The notes under the pieces: model-generated
Databases searched by the model: none
Told to the model about the DNA's origin: nothing
Seen by the model: the letters and a program-made list of their open reading frames with translations, nothing else
From: Pontederia crassipes
Lineage: Eukaryota > Streptophyta > Magnoliopsida > Commelinales > Pontederiaceae
Assembly: GCA_030549335.1 (NCBI GenBank)
Contig: CM060191.1
Span: 53,605,447-53,669,446, forward strand
Direction of reading: 5' to 3'
DNA: 64,000 nucleotides
Part shown: positions 25,212 to 37,200 of the stretch, piece after piece
Position numbering within the stretch: the first letter of the stretch is position 1
Layout of the letters: every line of letters begins with the position of its first letter
Translations under genes and position numbers: made by a program

Positions 25212-25782
25212 TAAAGATACATTTAGTACCGATTGTTGTCCCAGATGAACAGATTAGATGATTCTTCCCTTATTATTACATTGGATGTTTTTCCTCTTAT
25301 GAACTTTCAGAACAATGGACAAATTGTTCTAGTGTTATAATGAGCCCTTGCAGTGGAAGCTCAGTCATGCAGCAAATCATTTATGCTGATAGAAGATTAG
25401 ATGATTCTTCCCTTATCATTTATCCGATTGTCTTAATCCTTGACATAAATGTGTTACACATGTCACCGAGATTTGAAAATTTTCTTTGTTCTCATTATTT
25501 TTGAGCTTTAGTATTTATATTGTACCAGATGAATGAGGCATGAAATAAATTTTATGCTGATACTGCTCATTCTTGCCCCATCAGAAGAGGGCATCACCTG
25601 CGCTCGCACACACATATACATGTATATTAATAAATTGTTATTTCTGCTAGTTGATCGACCTCCATCTGTCCAACCACAACTATATGTATGTTGTACCTGC
25701 AAAAGAAAAAAAGTAATCGTTGCTTTGACTTTTGATCCCTTCAACTATGGGCTATGGATTTAAATACTTTTTTCCTCGGTTA

Positions 25783-25784
<2 letters not shown>
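25212..25784 (+). other. 3' flank of FNR
   Basis: Probable 3' UTR followed by intergenic AT-rich sequence. Two similar stretches (TTAGATGATTCTTCCCTTAT at about 25254 and 25397) form a short direct repeat. No gene seen. Confidence 0.5.
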
Positions 25785-25785
<1 letters not shown>

Positions 25786-25833
<48 letters not shown>

Positions 25834-25842
25834 GGGGGGGTG
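25786..25842. repeat. Compound microsatellite (TA)n(GA)n(G)n
   Basis: About 15 TA units run directly into GA units and a run of nine G, at the left edge of the putative Mutator-like element. Confidence 0.95.
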
Positions 25843-28800
25843 AGATCAAATCTTTCTATCCATACCGTTGTAATGCCCATATCCTAATTCAACGCTCTAG
25901 ATGGAGGAATCTTAACCTCAATCAACCATCTGAAAAAAAATGGAACCGAACGGGTCGAGCACCCCATCTCCCTTATCTGCGCGCCATCTCTCGCCAGCCT
26001 ATTGCCCTAGCGAAACCTCATCTTCGCCTCTCGCCAGGCGAGATGCCAGACGATCTCCCTCTCTTGGCAACGATCTCAAGCATTTTCGCCTGCTCGACGC
26101 CATGCCAAGCGACCTCCCTGTCCACTCGACGACCGACGACCTCGTCCGCTCTGATGCCATGCCAAGCGACCTTCCTCGCCCGCTCGAAGCTGTGCCAGGC
26201 GACCTCCTTGCTCGCTCGATGGCCGACGACCTCATCCGCTCCGACGCATGCCAGACGACCTCCCTCGCCCGCTCGACGCAGTGCCAGGCAACCTCGCTAC
26301 CTGTTTGACGACCTCATCCGCTCCAGATTTCCCTGCAATCTCAAGTGGACGCGGCCGTAGGCGCCGACAAAGGGGCTGTAACACTTCCAAAATTCGGCCC
26401 CAATTTAGTTGTCGAACCCTAGGCGACGTCACTTCACCATGACCTAAATATATAAAAAAAAAAAATTGCAACGGAAACATCATAATAATAATATAAGCAA
26501 TTAATATCGTAAAGCAACAAAAGACTTCGTAATTAAATAAAATCCCAAGATAATAATACTAACCCATGGGCCACATAGGCTCTAGGGTTCGTAATACATA
26601 AAGGAGTCCAAATAAAAGTAAATGACTCAAAGGCCCATAGGCCATACATATTTTACTCTTATAAGAGTTCATCATGAAAAAATAAGTAAGATAATTTGGG
26701 CCGTAGCCCGATCAACCCATGTGCAATGTCTCCATCATGAGGCTCTCGCCGCCGAACCTATGCCTCGTCCATACCTTCACGGATTTATGGGGTGTAGGAG
26801 ATTTCTTCCATTAGAATATGTTGAGGCTCATGCATGCTATGATCCTATGACATAATCTTTACATGTCATGGCATATGCATATCATCATCATGGAACATAA
26901 ATCATATGCATACTATGAACTACTTATGCATACTATATGACATATGAACATATCATCATGGCAAGATAAAATAAGCATATAACATTCTAATCATTATGTC
27001 AAAGCATATCATAACTTATCATTATGCTAAGGCATATCTTCATTTCTCTTGCTTTAATTTAACATCTTCTTGCATAACATCTTATGACAATGGGACATAC
27101 ATTAGCATCCTATTGGAGCTTTCATCATCATCTTCATCTTTATATCCCAAGTCATCTTTGAAAAGTACATACGCACACGTAAGATTTTACATAAGTGTAA
27201 GACTTTATTTTACAACTTTACATCATCTTTTCATCTTCTATCTTGATTAAGATAGCTTATTATCTGAGTGATTGGGAAGACCATGTTGATTCGTGGGATT
27301 TTGGCTAGCTAAACCGGGACGATTACCCCCTTTGGAAGTATTCTTACCCGAGAATACGATATATATGCTAACATGTGAAGACTTTTTTCCCCTCCACGAT
27401 TACAATAATACACCTTCATGTCAATCCATCTTTTACTTACATTCATCGTTACATATAATCATTCATTTCATGTTGCATGTTTTAGTCCTATTTAAGGTCA
27501 TACGTATTCAAATCATGCTAAGTGTGAACATTCAATCATAATCAATCATCTTGCAAAATGGACGACCGTTACTCTAACGGTCGACCGCTGGACTAGATAT
27601 CAAACGACCGATAGGGTTATCGGTCAACCGTTATGATCTTTTTGGACGATCGAAACTGGGCGTTTGGTCGACCGCTAATTGAGAGTAACGACTCTCTAAA
27701 TCAGACGACCGCTAATATATCGGTCGACCGTTATCAGATCTGCAGACGATCGAAACAGGACGTTTGGTCGACCGATAATCATAGAGAGCAATGACTCTCT
27801 AAATCAGATGACCGTTGGAATATCGATCGACCGTTGTAGGTCTTTCGGATGACCGAAACAGGACATTCAGTTGACCTCTAATCACAGTGAGCAACGACTG
27901 CTCAAATCAGACGACCGCTGAATATCGGTCGACCGTTACATGACTTTCGGACGATCGAAACTAGACGCTCGGTCGACCGTTAATCATAGAATGTAACGAT
28001 TCTTCCAAACCGGACGACCGTTGAGGTATCGGTCGACCATTGAACAGAGTTCGAGGCCGTTTTGTCTCTAGAACGGTCGACCGATAATGTATCGGTCGCC
28101 CGTTCTGGGATGACAGACACACAATTTCTACATCATTTCTTTCCAATCTTGCATAATTGACATGTTAAACACATATTGACTTCCAAACATCATATAAAAC
28201 ATCTTACAATGTTCCTAACATTCTAACAATGAAGTAAATGATGTATTCACATGAGGACATCAAACATGTTAATCACAATCATGAATGTACATGAGCATTG
28301 GGCTAATTCTTTTGAGCTAACATGAGAAGCAATGAACATTCTATAACTAAACATGATTAGCAATAGAACAATAGTCTTGATAAACATAAAGCACATTACA
28401 TTCAACTCATAGTTAGCAATAGCATAATACCTAATGAACATGAATCTCTAATGCACATTCCCTAACCCTTATACTTAAGAAAAAGGGTTTGTTCTTCATG
28501 CCCTAATCCATACATTCAAACATCATTAGAGAGGGTTTTGGGAGATTTGGATCCCCTCAAACATATTTTACTAACATTTTCATTTGCATATTTATATATG
28601 TCATGCTAGTTTAAAAGGATTATAAGTATCATTCTTCTAATATAAACATTTCATTCCTATTTAGAATTTACATATAGCATTTTCACAAACATCTAATAGG
28701 CATCATGCATCCTAATCTTAAAGTCCTAAACTAGCATGTAGGAATCAAATGTTGTTCCTAAGTCCCAATCCAAACATACAAGCAATACATTGGTGGAGAG

Positions 28801-29722
28801 ATTAGAGTTGGATCCCCTCAAACATATCTTAAGGGTTTACATTAAAATCCTAATCCTATCGCTAGTCTTTCTTCTTTCTTCTTCTTTCCCCTTTCTTCTT
28901 CTCTTGCTGTTGTGGCCGAGATGTGAGGAAGAGAGAGTGGTAGGTGGGAGTGAGCTTGGGGCCTTCTTCTTGCTCTTGCCGAGATGAGGAGAGTGAGGAG
29001 GAGAGAGAGAGAGCTTGAGATGCCTTGATATTGGTGAAGCTTCCTTTGGTGCTGCCTCCTTCTTAGTGTTGCTGCCGAGAGAAGATGAGAGGAGTGAGGT
29101 GTGTGGGCTCATGCTGCTGGCAGTAAGTGGAAGTAAGAGGGAGGGGAAAAGTGAGGTGAGTGGGGAATGGTCCTTCTCTTCCTATGCTTGCTGCACGTGA
29201 GAGTGGGAGAGAATGAGAGAGTGAGGGAGAGTGAGGAGGAAACTATCTTGTGCTGCCTTGTTGCTCCAGCCGTGAGTGTGTGGGAGGAGAGATTATGTGT
29301 GAGGCAAATGAGAGGGGTTTAGGGCACCTTAAGGCTTTTATAGCTTAGATTTAAGGCTTATTAGACTAATGAGCCTCATAATAGACTTTTAAATAACTTG
29401 GATTTCTTTTATCTATTTTCTTTTCTTTTTCTTTTATTTAATTTTTTGAGAATATTACAGGGGCCGTAGAAGATGTGAGTTTGGTAGAGGGATTTTTGTG
29501 GTCACGGAGCATCAGGAGGGGCACGGTGGTGGTGGGTCGACCGCGGCTCTAGCGAGATAGGACCTGTAGATGTAGGCGAAGAGGAGACGATTGAGGAAGG
29601 AAGAGACGAGGACCGATTCTTTTTTCCATTAAAATTTTAATGATTGGTTCAATTCTCATGCAATTTGGAGCATTGATCTGTGCATTTGAGCATTATAACA
29701 ACATTCTTTGATTTGAGGGTGA
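25843..29722. mobile_element. Putative Mutator-like element with GC-rich interior, split by a solo LTR
   Basis: The left 100 bases (TGAGATCAAATCTTTC and on to GGAACCG) resemble, imperfectly, the reverse complement of about 29625-29722 (TCACCCTCAAATCAAAGAATG), as for long terminal inverted repeats. TA microsatellites lie on both sides. The interior at 25940-26370 and 29465-29620 is GC-rich with recurring GCCAAGCGACCTCC and GCCCGCTCGA words, reading MPSDLP and ADDLIRS repeatedly; it resembles captured and amplified gene sequence as in Pack-MULEs. No transposase is present. Without the solo LTR the element would be about 0.8 kb. The ends are uncertain. Confidence 0.4.
26377..29459 (-). mobile_element. 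Solo LTR related to the 9392-20153 Ty3/gypsy family
   Basis: The block starts TGTAACACTTCC and ends ATATTACA, flanked by the 5-bp duplication GGGGC (26372-26376 and 29460-29464). It aligns through most of its length with the LTRs of the 10.8-kb element (for example AAAATTCGGCCCC, GCCTCGTCCATACCT, GACATACATTAGCATCC and the 102-bp palindromic array at 27560-28110) but is far more diverged. It gained extra sequence on the right. No internal region is present, so it arose by recombination between LTRs. Open frames here are chance. Confidence 0.9.
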
Positions 29723-29759
29723 GACAAAAGAATATATATATATATATCAGGTGGTCCGA

Positions 29760-30545
29760 TATGAGATGGATGGCTTTGATGTGTGCGCATTAATTTGGAG
29801 GAGGGGTTCGAGACCGACCCTTAGGCGGAGTGATTGTACCCCATCATGCACAGAGGTTCACGCAGAGTGACTCTATATTAGCATTCCTGACCAGTGTGTG
29901 ATATTGTCCACTCTGGGTCTTGACCCGTATGGTTTTCTCAAAATGCCTCACACATGAATAAGGACATATTACTATATATACTCATCATCTTTCTCGTGAC
30001 TTATGCATGTTAGATTAATCCAATGCATGCCTTGGTGCATGAGACATGTCTTGGATTAGTCCCACATGCACAAGTCACGAGAAAGATGTTGAGTATATAT
30101 GGGAGTATGGCCTTGGCTTGGTAGGACATATTTTGATAAAATTGTGCAAGTCGAGGCCCAAAGCGAATAATATCACATATGGTATCAGAGGCACTCTGTG
30201 TAAGCCTCTGTGCATGGTGGTGCATGGTGGGGTGCGATCACTCAATGAGGATGCGAGAGGGATGTTGGGTATATATGAGAGCATGACCTTAGCTTGGTAG
30301 GGACGTGTTTTGATAAAATCATACAGATCGAGGTCCAAAGCGAACAATATCCTACGCAAGTGCAAGGATGTTATATATGGTATCAGAGCCACTACACGTG
30401 AGCCTCTGTGCATGGTGGTGGGGTGAGATCTTGGCTTGGTAGGAAGTGTATTAGTAAAACCATGCGGGTCGAGGTCCAAAGCGGACAATATCCTATGCAA
30501 ATGCAAGGATGTTACATTCGGTGTCAGCCGTCCAGCGTGCACATC
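29760..30545. mobile_element. TRIM cluster: tandem LTR-internal units with an inverted copy
   Basis: On the plus strand, LTR-like units of about 110 bases start at 30087 (TGTTGAGTATATATGGG) and 30263 (TGTTGGGTATATATGAG), and a third, shortened at its start, at about 30431. They alternate with two short internal regions that begin with TGGTATCAGAG(C/G)C, an initiator-Met primer-binding site (30378-30390 for the second), and end in a purine-rich GAGAGGGA tract. Reading the other way, 30010 back to about 29760 is a diverged inverted copy. No coding capacity. The size suits terminal-repeat retrotransposons in miniature. I saw no 5S-like segment, so Cassandra is not claimed. Confidence 0.75.
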
Positions 30546-30697
30546 TCCTCCTTCCGTAAATAATTTCCTAGGCATGATCAAATTATGAGTATTTTTTTCC
30601 CCGGATGAATTAATTGTTAAAAGTTGGAAATTAATTAACAAAAAAATCCCTTGGACATTTTTTTTAACCTCGAGCATAAGATTCAAGTTAACCCTTA

Positions 30698-31110
30698 GGC
30701 TTTGTTTGGTAATTTAAGTTAAGAGGGGTGGATTAGGATAGTGAAGTGATAGTTGGTGAGATTAAGTGTGTTGAGGATTTATATAAACTATGTTTGTATA
30801 TGAGTTAATCTTAATGCATAAGTTAAGGAAGGTTAAAATGGGTAAAATGTCTTTATTATCCTTAATAATATTTTATTTCCTTTTAATTTTAACAAGAAAA
30901 AAAGGGTAGAACAAAAATAATAATTTGTAACCCCTAAAAAACTATCAATTTAGTGGGTTTCATTTTAAGTATGGTGATGGGCTAATAAACACCAACCTAA
31001 TCTTAGTTAAATGTTAAAATTACTATCCAAACAATATTTAAGAATTTTAGGCACACTCCACCCCAATTAAACCTAATATATCCCTCCCTAACCTTCCATA
31101 CAAACACACC
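30698..31110. mobile_element. Tourist-like (PIF/Harbinger) MITE
   Basis: The 413-bp block is flanked by TTA on both sides (30695-30697 and 31111-31113). It starts GGCTTTGTTTGGTA and ends CAAACACACC, an imperfect inverted repeat (GGTGTGTTTG in reverse). Size, TTA target duplication and the GG..TGTTTGG terminus are those of Tourist-like MITEs. It has no coding capacity. Confidence 0.6.
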
Positions 31111-31126
31111 TTAATGACCATTTTCC

Positions 31127-31293
31127 CTACTCATTCGTTAACTTTGCAAGTTGTCAAATTGCAATCAATTACAACTAAAAACTTAAAGAAAAATGGAAGA
31201 GAAAATTTTGGGGATGTAAGAATAAGTCGAAGACAACCCTACTCATTCGTTAACTTTGCAAGTAATAGAGTTGTAGTCAATTACAACTATAAA
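31127..31293. repeat. About 110-bp tandem duplication interrupted by the 8.5-kb LTR element
   Basis: TACTCATTCGTTAACTTTGC at about 31127 recurs at about 31238. The second unit is cut at 31293 and continues at 39784 (AAATTTTGGGGATGTAAGAA occurs at 31202 and again at about 39811). The duplication therefore predates the insertion. Confidence 0.85.
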
Positions 31294-34200
31294 TGTAATG
31301 CCCCCAAAGCGATCAACACCACGTGGCAAAGACTAATCTGAGAATGCTACATTAACCACTATATTGACCAAATATCAGTCAAGAACCAAGACACGTCAAT
31401 GAAAGAAAGAATAAAATAAAGAATGATAACATAATTAGCGGAAGTTCAAAATAAAATGGCTACATCATCTCTGATAAATGTCATAAGTTCTACATCAAGA
31501 GTTCATAAATGCGGAAGGAAAAAATAAACAACTAAATAGGCCCTCAAGTTTATGTGGCACACTTACTCAACACGAAAATCAAACACAAGGGAGGAGGTTC
31601 TCCCATAAGCTTTACAGCCTAGTGGGGAGCTAGTAAGAGTATACAATGCATAACTTGGAATAGAATAAATCAGAAATAATAACATAATTTATCTTAGACA
31701 GAAAAGAGGAGCATAAGATTATCAAAATCATAATGTGGAAGATCAATAGATGTCATAGTCAATGGAAACAGATGATAAATGATGAACTTAAAATCAGTAG
31801 CATACTTGATAAACATGACATAGATAATGGAGATAGCTTGACTCATTCATACTTGCTTTACTTGTACATACTTCTTAATCTTGAATCATGCTTAGAACTT
31901 GGTGACTTTAGGTGCCTTTAAATTCTTAGGGTATGCCAAGCAAATGATACGGACTTGTGCAAGTCAATGGGTGATCAAGCCATGACCAAGGGAGAGACCC
32001 TTATCTTGAAGCACTTGACATGGGCTGACAACCCATTATTCATCTACCATCTTAACTTATTAATCACTTTAGAAACTTGTCATTCGTTATTCTTCATGCA
32101 ATGGAAGCAATAAAATCAATAGGAGAATAAATCAGTAAAAGGATTCATATCTTAATCAGTAATGGATTTCAGTGAGAACATGTCATTCATTCAGTTGTAC
32201 GCATGATCAATCATAAGGGAAAAACAAACAATATTTAGGTCAAAATTAAGGGTTAATGATGATCAAAATAAGAGGTCACAATTTGTGGGAAGATCGACCA
32301 ATTTTGTGGAACGAACGATCGGTCTGTAGCCTGGCATGACTGTGACAACCTAGTGTCACAGACGTGTAGGAAAGTCAGCACGGGCGTGTCGTTCAAGTGG
32401 CACGGGCGTGCTAGTGAAGTATGTGTACATATGGAATGGCGCGGGCATGTCGTAAGATAGCACTGGCGTGCTTGAGATCGGTCTGGTTATGGGTTCATGA
32501 GACCAGGTTATGGCATGGGGGTGCCGGATAGGTAGCATGGTTGTGACGACAAGGGAGAACGGTCGACCGATTGAAGGGGTCGGCCGATCGATCCTTAGTT
32601 AGATTTGGTCTGAGTGATGGTACGAGCATGCTAGAAGGATGGCACGGCCATGACGACGGTGGCACGGGCATACACGACCGTGACGGTGGAGGGTTCCAGC
32701 CGATTCGAAGCAGAGTTCCAGCCAATTTTTAACATGAAAAACATACCAAATCATAAAGTATCATCCTAGATTAGTCCCTACCTCCTAGCAATCAACAAAG
32801 CAATTCAAATAGAACCACAATTGAATCCTATTAGCAACCAATTCTGCAATTACAAAATCAAACAGATCAAATCAGGAGTTTCATGAAACTTCTTCATATT
32901 CTTCCTTCCTTAACATGATCAGAGAATAGCAATAGATTCAATCTATTCAAAATCATGCAAGGCGATTTCAATTCACCCACCTGTAATCCGAGTTGTCACT
33001 TTGTTGATCCATTGAATCTCTCACTTGCCATGTTGTTTCCTACTGTCCCTGCGGTACCGACCCTTCTCCTCGATGTTCTCTCCTTGTAGATCCAGCAGTA
33101 ACATGAGAAAAGTTTGGAACAGGGGAGAAACATGAGAAGACGAAATTCAATCGTGCCTTGTGCGAGTTACAGCAGAAGCGTTCCAAAACTTTTTGTTGAT
33201 TTCGTGAGATGGAGAGAGACTATAAGGGCGGCCAGGCATGAGGGGAATATGGTAATCATGATATTATCTTTTTCATTAAAGCTAGATATACGGTTTTTAC
33301 CTTATTAGTCTCCCCATATCCCCATTATAACTGCCAGGTGGTCTCTTTATTAATTTCCTGAGATTTGGCCGTTATGGAGTGCTGACCCTTTCATTTTTTT
33401 TTTACAGTTGTTATATTCTTACCCCTTCCTCGAATTTAGCATAGGGAAGAGAGCTTACCGAAAAGATGAGCTAATTTTTGGCACATCTCTGACTCGAGCT
33501 CTCATGTAGTTTCATTGTCGTGATGGAAACGTCAAGCTACTCTAATCATGGGTACATTTTTGTTCTTCTGACGTTGCATCTTGCGCTTCACTATATGCGT
33601 TGGATACTCGGCAAAGGTTAGATCTGCAGCTAGATCTGGCTCTTCTATTCTTATAATATTTGTAGTGTCGTACTTGTACTAAGCATGGACACATGAAACC
33701 CATTATGCACTCTCCCATAAGAAAGGGGTAGAGCCAGTCTGTATGCTGCCTCGCCTACCAACTCCAGTATATCAAAGGGACCCACATAGCGGGGACTGAA
33801 CTTTCCTCGCTTACTGAACCTCATGACCCCTTTCATAGGGGATACCTTCAGTAGAACCTAACCCGCTTGGAAGATCTGCTCTCATCTGCCCTTATCGGCA
33901 TAGTTTTTTTGTCTACCCTGAGCCGTCTTCATCTTCTGCTTAATCAATTCGACTTTTTCAGCATACTTCTTTCACATCTTCCTTATTCGTGATATTCTCT
34001 TTGCCTACTTTATCCTAGTGGGCAGGTGAATGGCAAGATCGGTCATACAAAGTTTATGCTCGAGTGGTAACCGTTATTATAAGAAAATTCAATCAGGTGA
34101 ATATGTTTATTCAGTTACCCTACCAATCCAGTGCACATGCCCGCAATATGTCCTCTAGCATCTGGATGGTCCTCTCGGAGTGTCCATTGTATAAGGGTGG

Positions 34201-37200
34201 AATGTGGTGCTATAGTTGAGCCTCGTGCCAAATGCCTGCTGCATACTTCTCCATAATCTGACGATGAATTTGGGGTCTCGGTCAGACGCTATAGATGCAG
34301 GAATGCCATGTAGTCTAACCACCTCTTTCACATATAGATCTAACAGATTCTCCATTGACTTCTTCCATCAAATGGGGATAAAGTGTGGCTTTTGTGAATC
34401 GATCCACAACTAGTCATATCGCCTCATGACGCTTCTTAGATCTGGGCAGATTGGACACAAAATCCATGGTGATATTATTCCACTTCCACTGAGGAATCTC
34501 CAAGGGCTTCAACTATCTCTCTCTTCATGTCCGGCCACCAATAGCATCACTAAACATCCTTGTACATCTTGGTACTATCGGAGTGTATAGAGAATTTCGA
34601 CTTGTGGCACTCATCTAGTATCTCTCGTCGGACGGCTGTATCTATAAGAATCCATAACCTATCGCGATATCTGATTCCTCCGTCTACGGAGATCTAAAAA
34701 TCTGTCAGCTCATTTTGACATCTCTTCAGCACTTTTTGATACTCTGGATCTGCCTTCTGGGCCACAATGATCCTATCAATCAAGATGGGTCTCATCTGAT
34801 ACATCATCCATAAAGCTTCATTCTTGCCAAGTCTGGGACACCACTAATCAATCTCCTATAGAATCTCATACACCCGTAACCTGGTGTAGGCTAGCGAGCA
34901 TTCGCAGTTCCTGCTTAATGTATCGGCGACTGAATTTGCTTTACCAGGGTGGTAATTTATAGCAAATTCATAATCCTTAAAGAGTTCTAACCATCGACGT
35001 TGCCTTATATTAGGATCCTTCTGATCAAAAATGTACTTGAGGCTCTTGTGGTCGATGAAGATCTCGAATGTCTCCCCATATAGATAATGTCTCTAGATCT
35101 TCAATGCAAAGACCACTGCCGCCAACTTTAAATCATGGGTAGGGTAGCTAACCTCATGCTTCTTCAGCTGTCGGGAAGCATAAGTCACTACCTTACCATG
35201 TTGCATCAGCGCAAAGTTCAAGCCGGTCCCACATGCATCACTTTAGACCACGTAACCTCCACTGCTTATCGATATAGTGAGCACCGGTGTTGATGTCAAA
35301 CGATCCTTTAGTGTCTGAAAGCCCTGCTCACACTTTCTCACCAGATAAACTTCTCAGCCTTTTTCGTGAGATTCGTGAGGACTGCAACGATCTTGAAAAT
35401 GTCTCTGATAAATCTCTTGTAATAGTCTGCCAAACCAAGGAATCTCAAATGTATTCTTCGACCTTGCCCAGTTCGTCATTACCACCACTTTTGCCGGGCC
35501 ACAGAAATGCCTTTCTTGGATATTATATATCCAAGAAACATAATCTCATTCAGTTAGAATTCACACTTTGAAAACTTGTTGTAAAACTTGTGTTGCCTTA
35601 GATTCTCCAACACTATTCTGAGGTGTTCTCGGTGCTGCTCTGGGTTGGATCAGGATGTCATCTGCAAATACAATAACGAACTGATCCAAGTATGGCCGAA
35701 AGATCTTGTTCATCAAATTCATGAATGCTGTAGGAGCGTTCGTCAGTCCAAATGGCATAGCCAAAAACTCATAGTGACCATACCTTGACCGAAAAAAAAT
35801 TTTTGGTATATTCTTCTCGGGCACTCCTAGCTGATGGTAACCACTACACAGGTCAATCTTGGGGATGCCTTGGACAGCTAGTCGAAAAGATCATTGATGC
35901 GAGGCAAGAGGTACTTGTTCTTCGCTGACATTTTATTGAGCATCCTATAATCGATGCAAAGCTGCATGGAGCCATCATTCTTCTTGATGAACAAGACCGA
36001 TGTGCCCCAACATGAGATGCTCGATCATATGAAATCCCTATCTAGTAGCTCTTGTATTTGCTTCTTCAGTTCTTGCAGGCCATGTGGTAAGGTACTTTGG
36101 AGATGGGTGTTGTCCCTGTTAAGAGTTCTATCTTGAAGTCGATCTCACGCTTCGACAATATATCGGAGGTGTCCTCTGTGAACACATCTGGAACTCTCGC
36201 ACCACATCTATCTGTTGGATCTCAATGATAGGTACATCCTTCCTGACCATGCTTGCTAAGTATCCACTGCATCCCTTCTGAAGTAACTGTGTCTTTGGCT
36301 TACTCTGTGTACCTATAATAATATTCTTCTACTTACAATGTAGAGCTGCATCATGATAAGAGAGACAGTCCATCCCAAAAATAACATCATAATTTACATC
36401 GGAATGACGATAAGATCTGCAGAAAAATTCTTCTTGTCGACAGTGACGGGTACATTTGGAATGTACCTGGCAGCATGAAGAGTCCTCATAGGAGTGCTCA
36501 CTCTCATGGCATGGGGCATCTGCTGTAAAGGTAGTCTAAGAACTTGGGCACATGACTAAAAAATAAACGAGATGTGTGGCCCTTGAGTCAAATAGAATAG
36601 TAGCATATATGTTAGCGATGGAGAGAGTACCTTTAATGACATCATTGTCATTCTGCATCTGTCTCCATGTTGTGCACATGGCCCTGCACAATAGGATTGG
36701 CGCCTCCTACGCCCCTATTCTCTCGGCCTCCTCTGGCGAGCCGAGGACAGTTTTGGATGAAGTGTCCGAACTGTCCACACTGAATGCATGAACCGCTCCT
36801 TCTGCGGCATTCTCCCTCATGATAACGACCACAGTGAGGGCATAGGGGCCTCTACTGCGGTGCCTATGGTTGACGTGGTGGTGGTGGTAACGGTCTCAGT
36901 GGCTATTACACAAAACTTCATGTTAGTCTCTACATCTTTAACATACTTAAATTACTGACATATTTGCAATATTACCTGAGGCTGCAATGACGTAGGGTGT
37001 GGTTGTGCCTGAGCATGACGAGGAGCCTCCCTCTATGGATAAGGCATGTGGCGGCGATTACAGTGATCGTCCCTCTTGAACGATCGGCGATCATCTGTCT
37101 GAGGCCTTGCCGTCTCTACTGGTTTAGCTGGAGTTTAGTTTTACGTTATTTTTCCACGCGAGTGGACAATCTTACTGCCTTATCCAAACTCTCAGTCTCC

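Noticed and set aside
28790-29200. Reading frames with hydrophobic start (LLLLLLWPRCEEE)
   Set aside because: They lie wholly inside the solo LTR and come from CTTCTT/GAGAGA-rich sequence.
30373-30395. TGGTATCAGAGCC as a tRNA or a tRNA fragment
   Set aside because: It is only the primer-binding complement used by TRIM and Ty3/gypsy elements; no cloverleaf can be formed around it.
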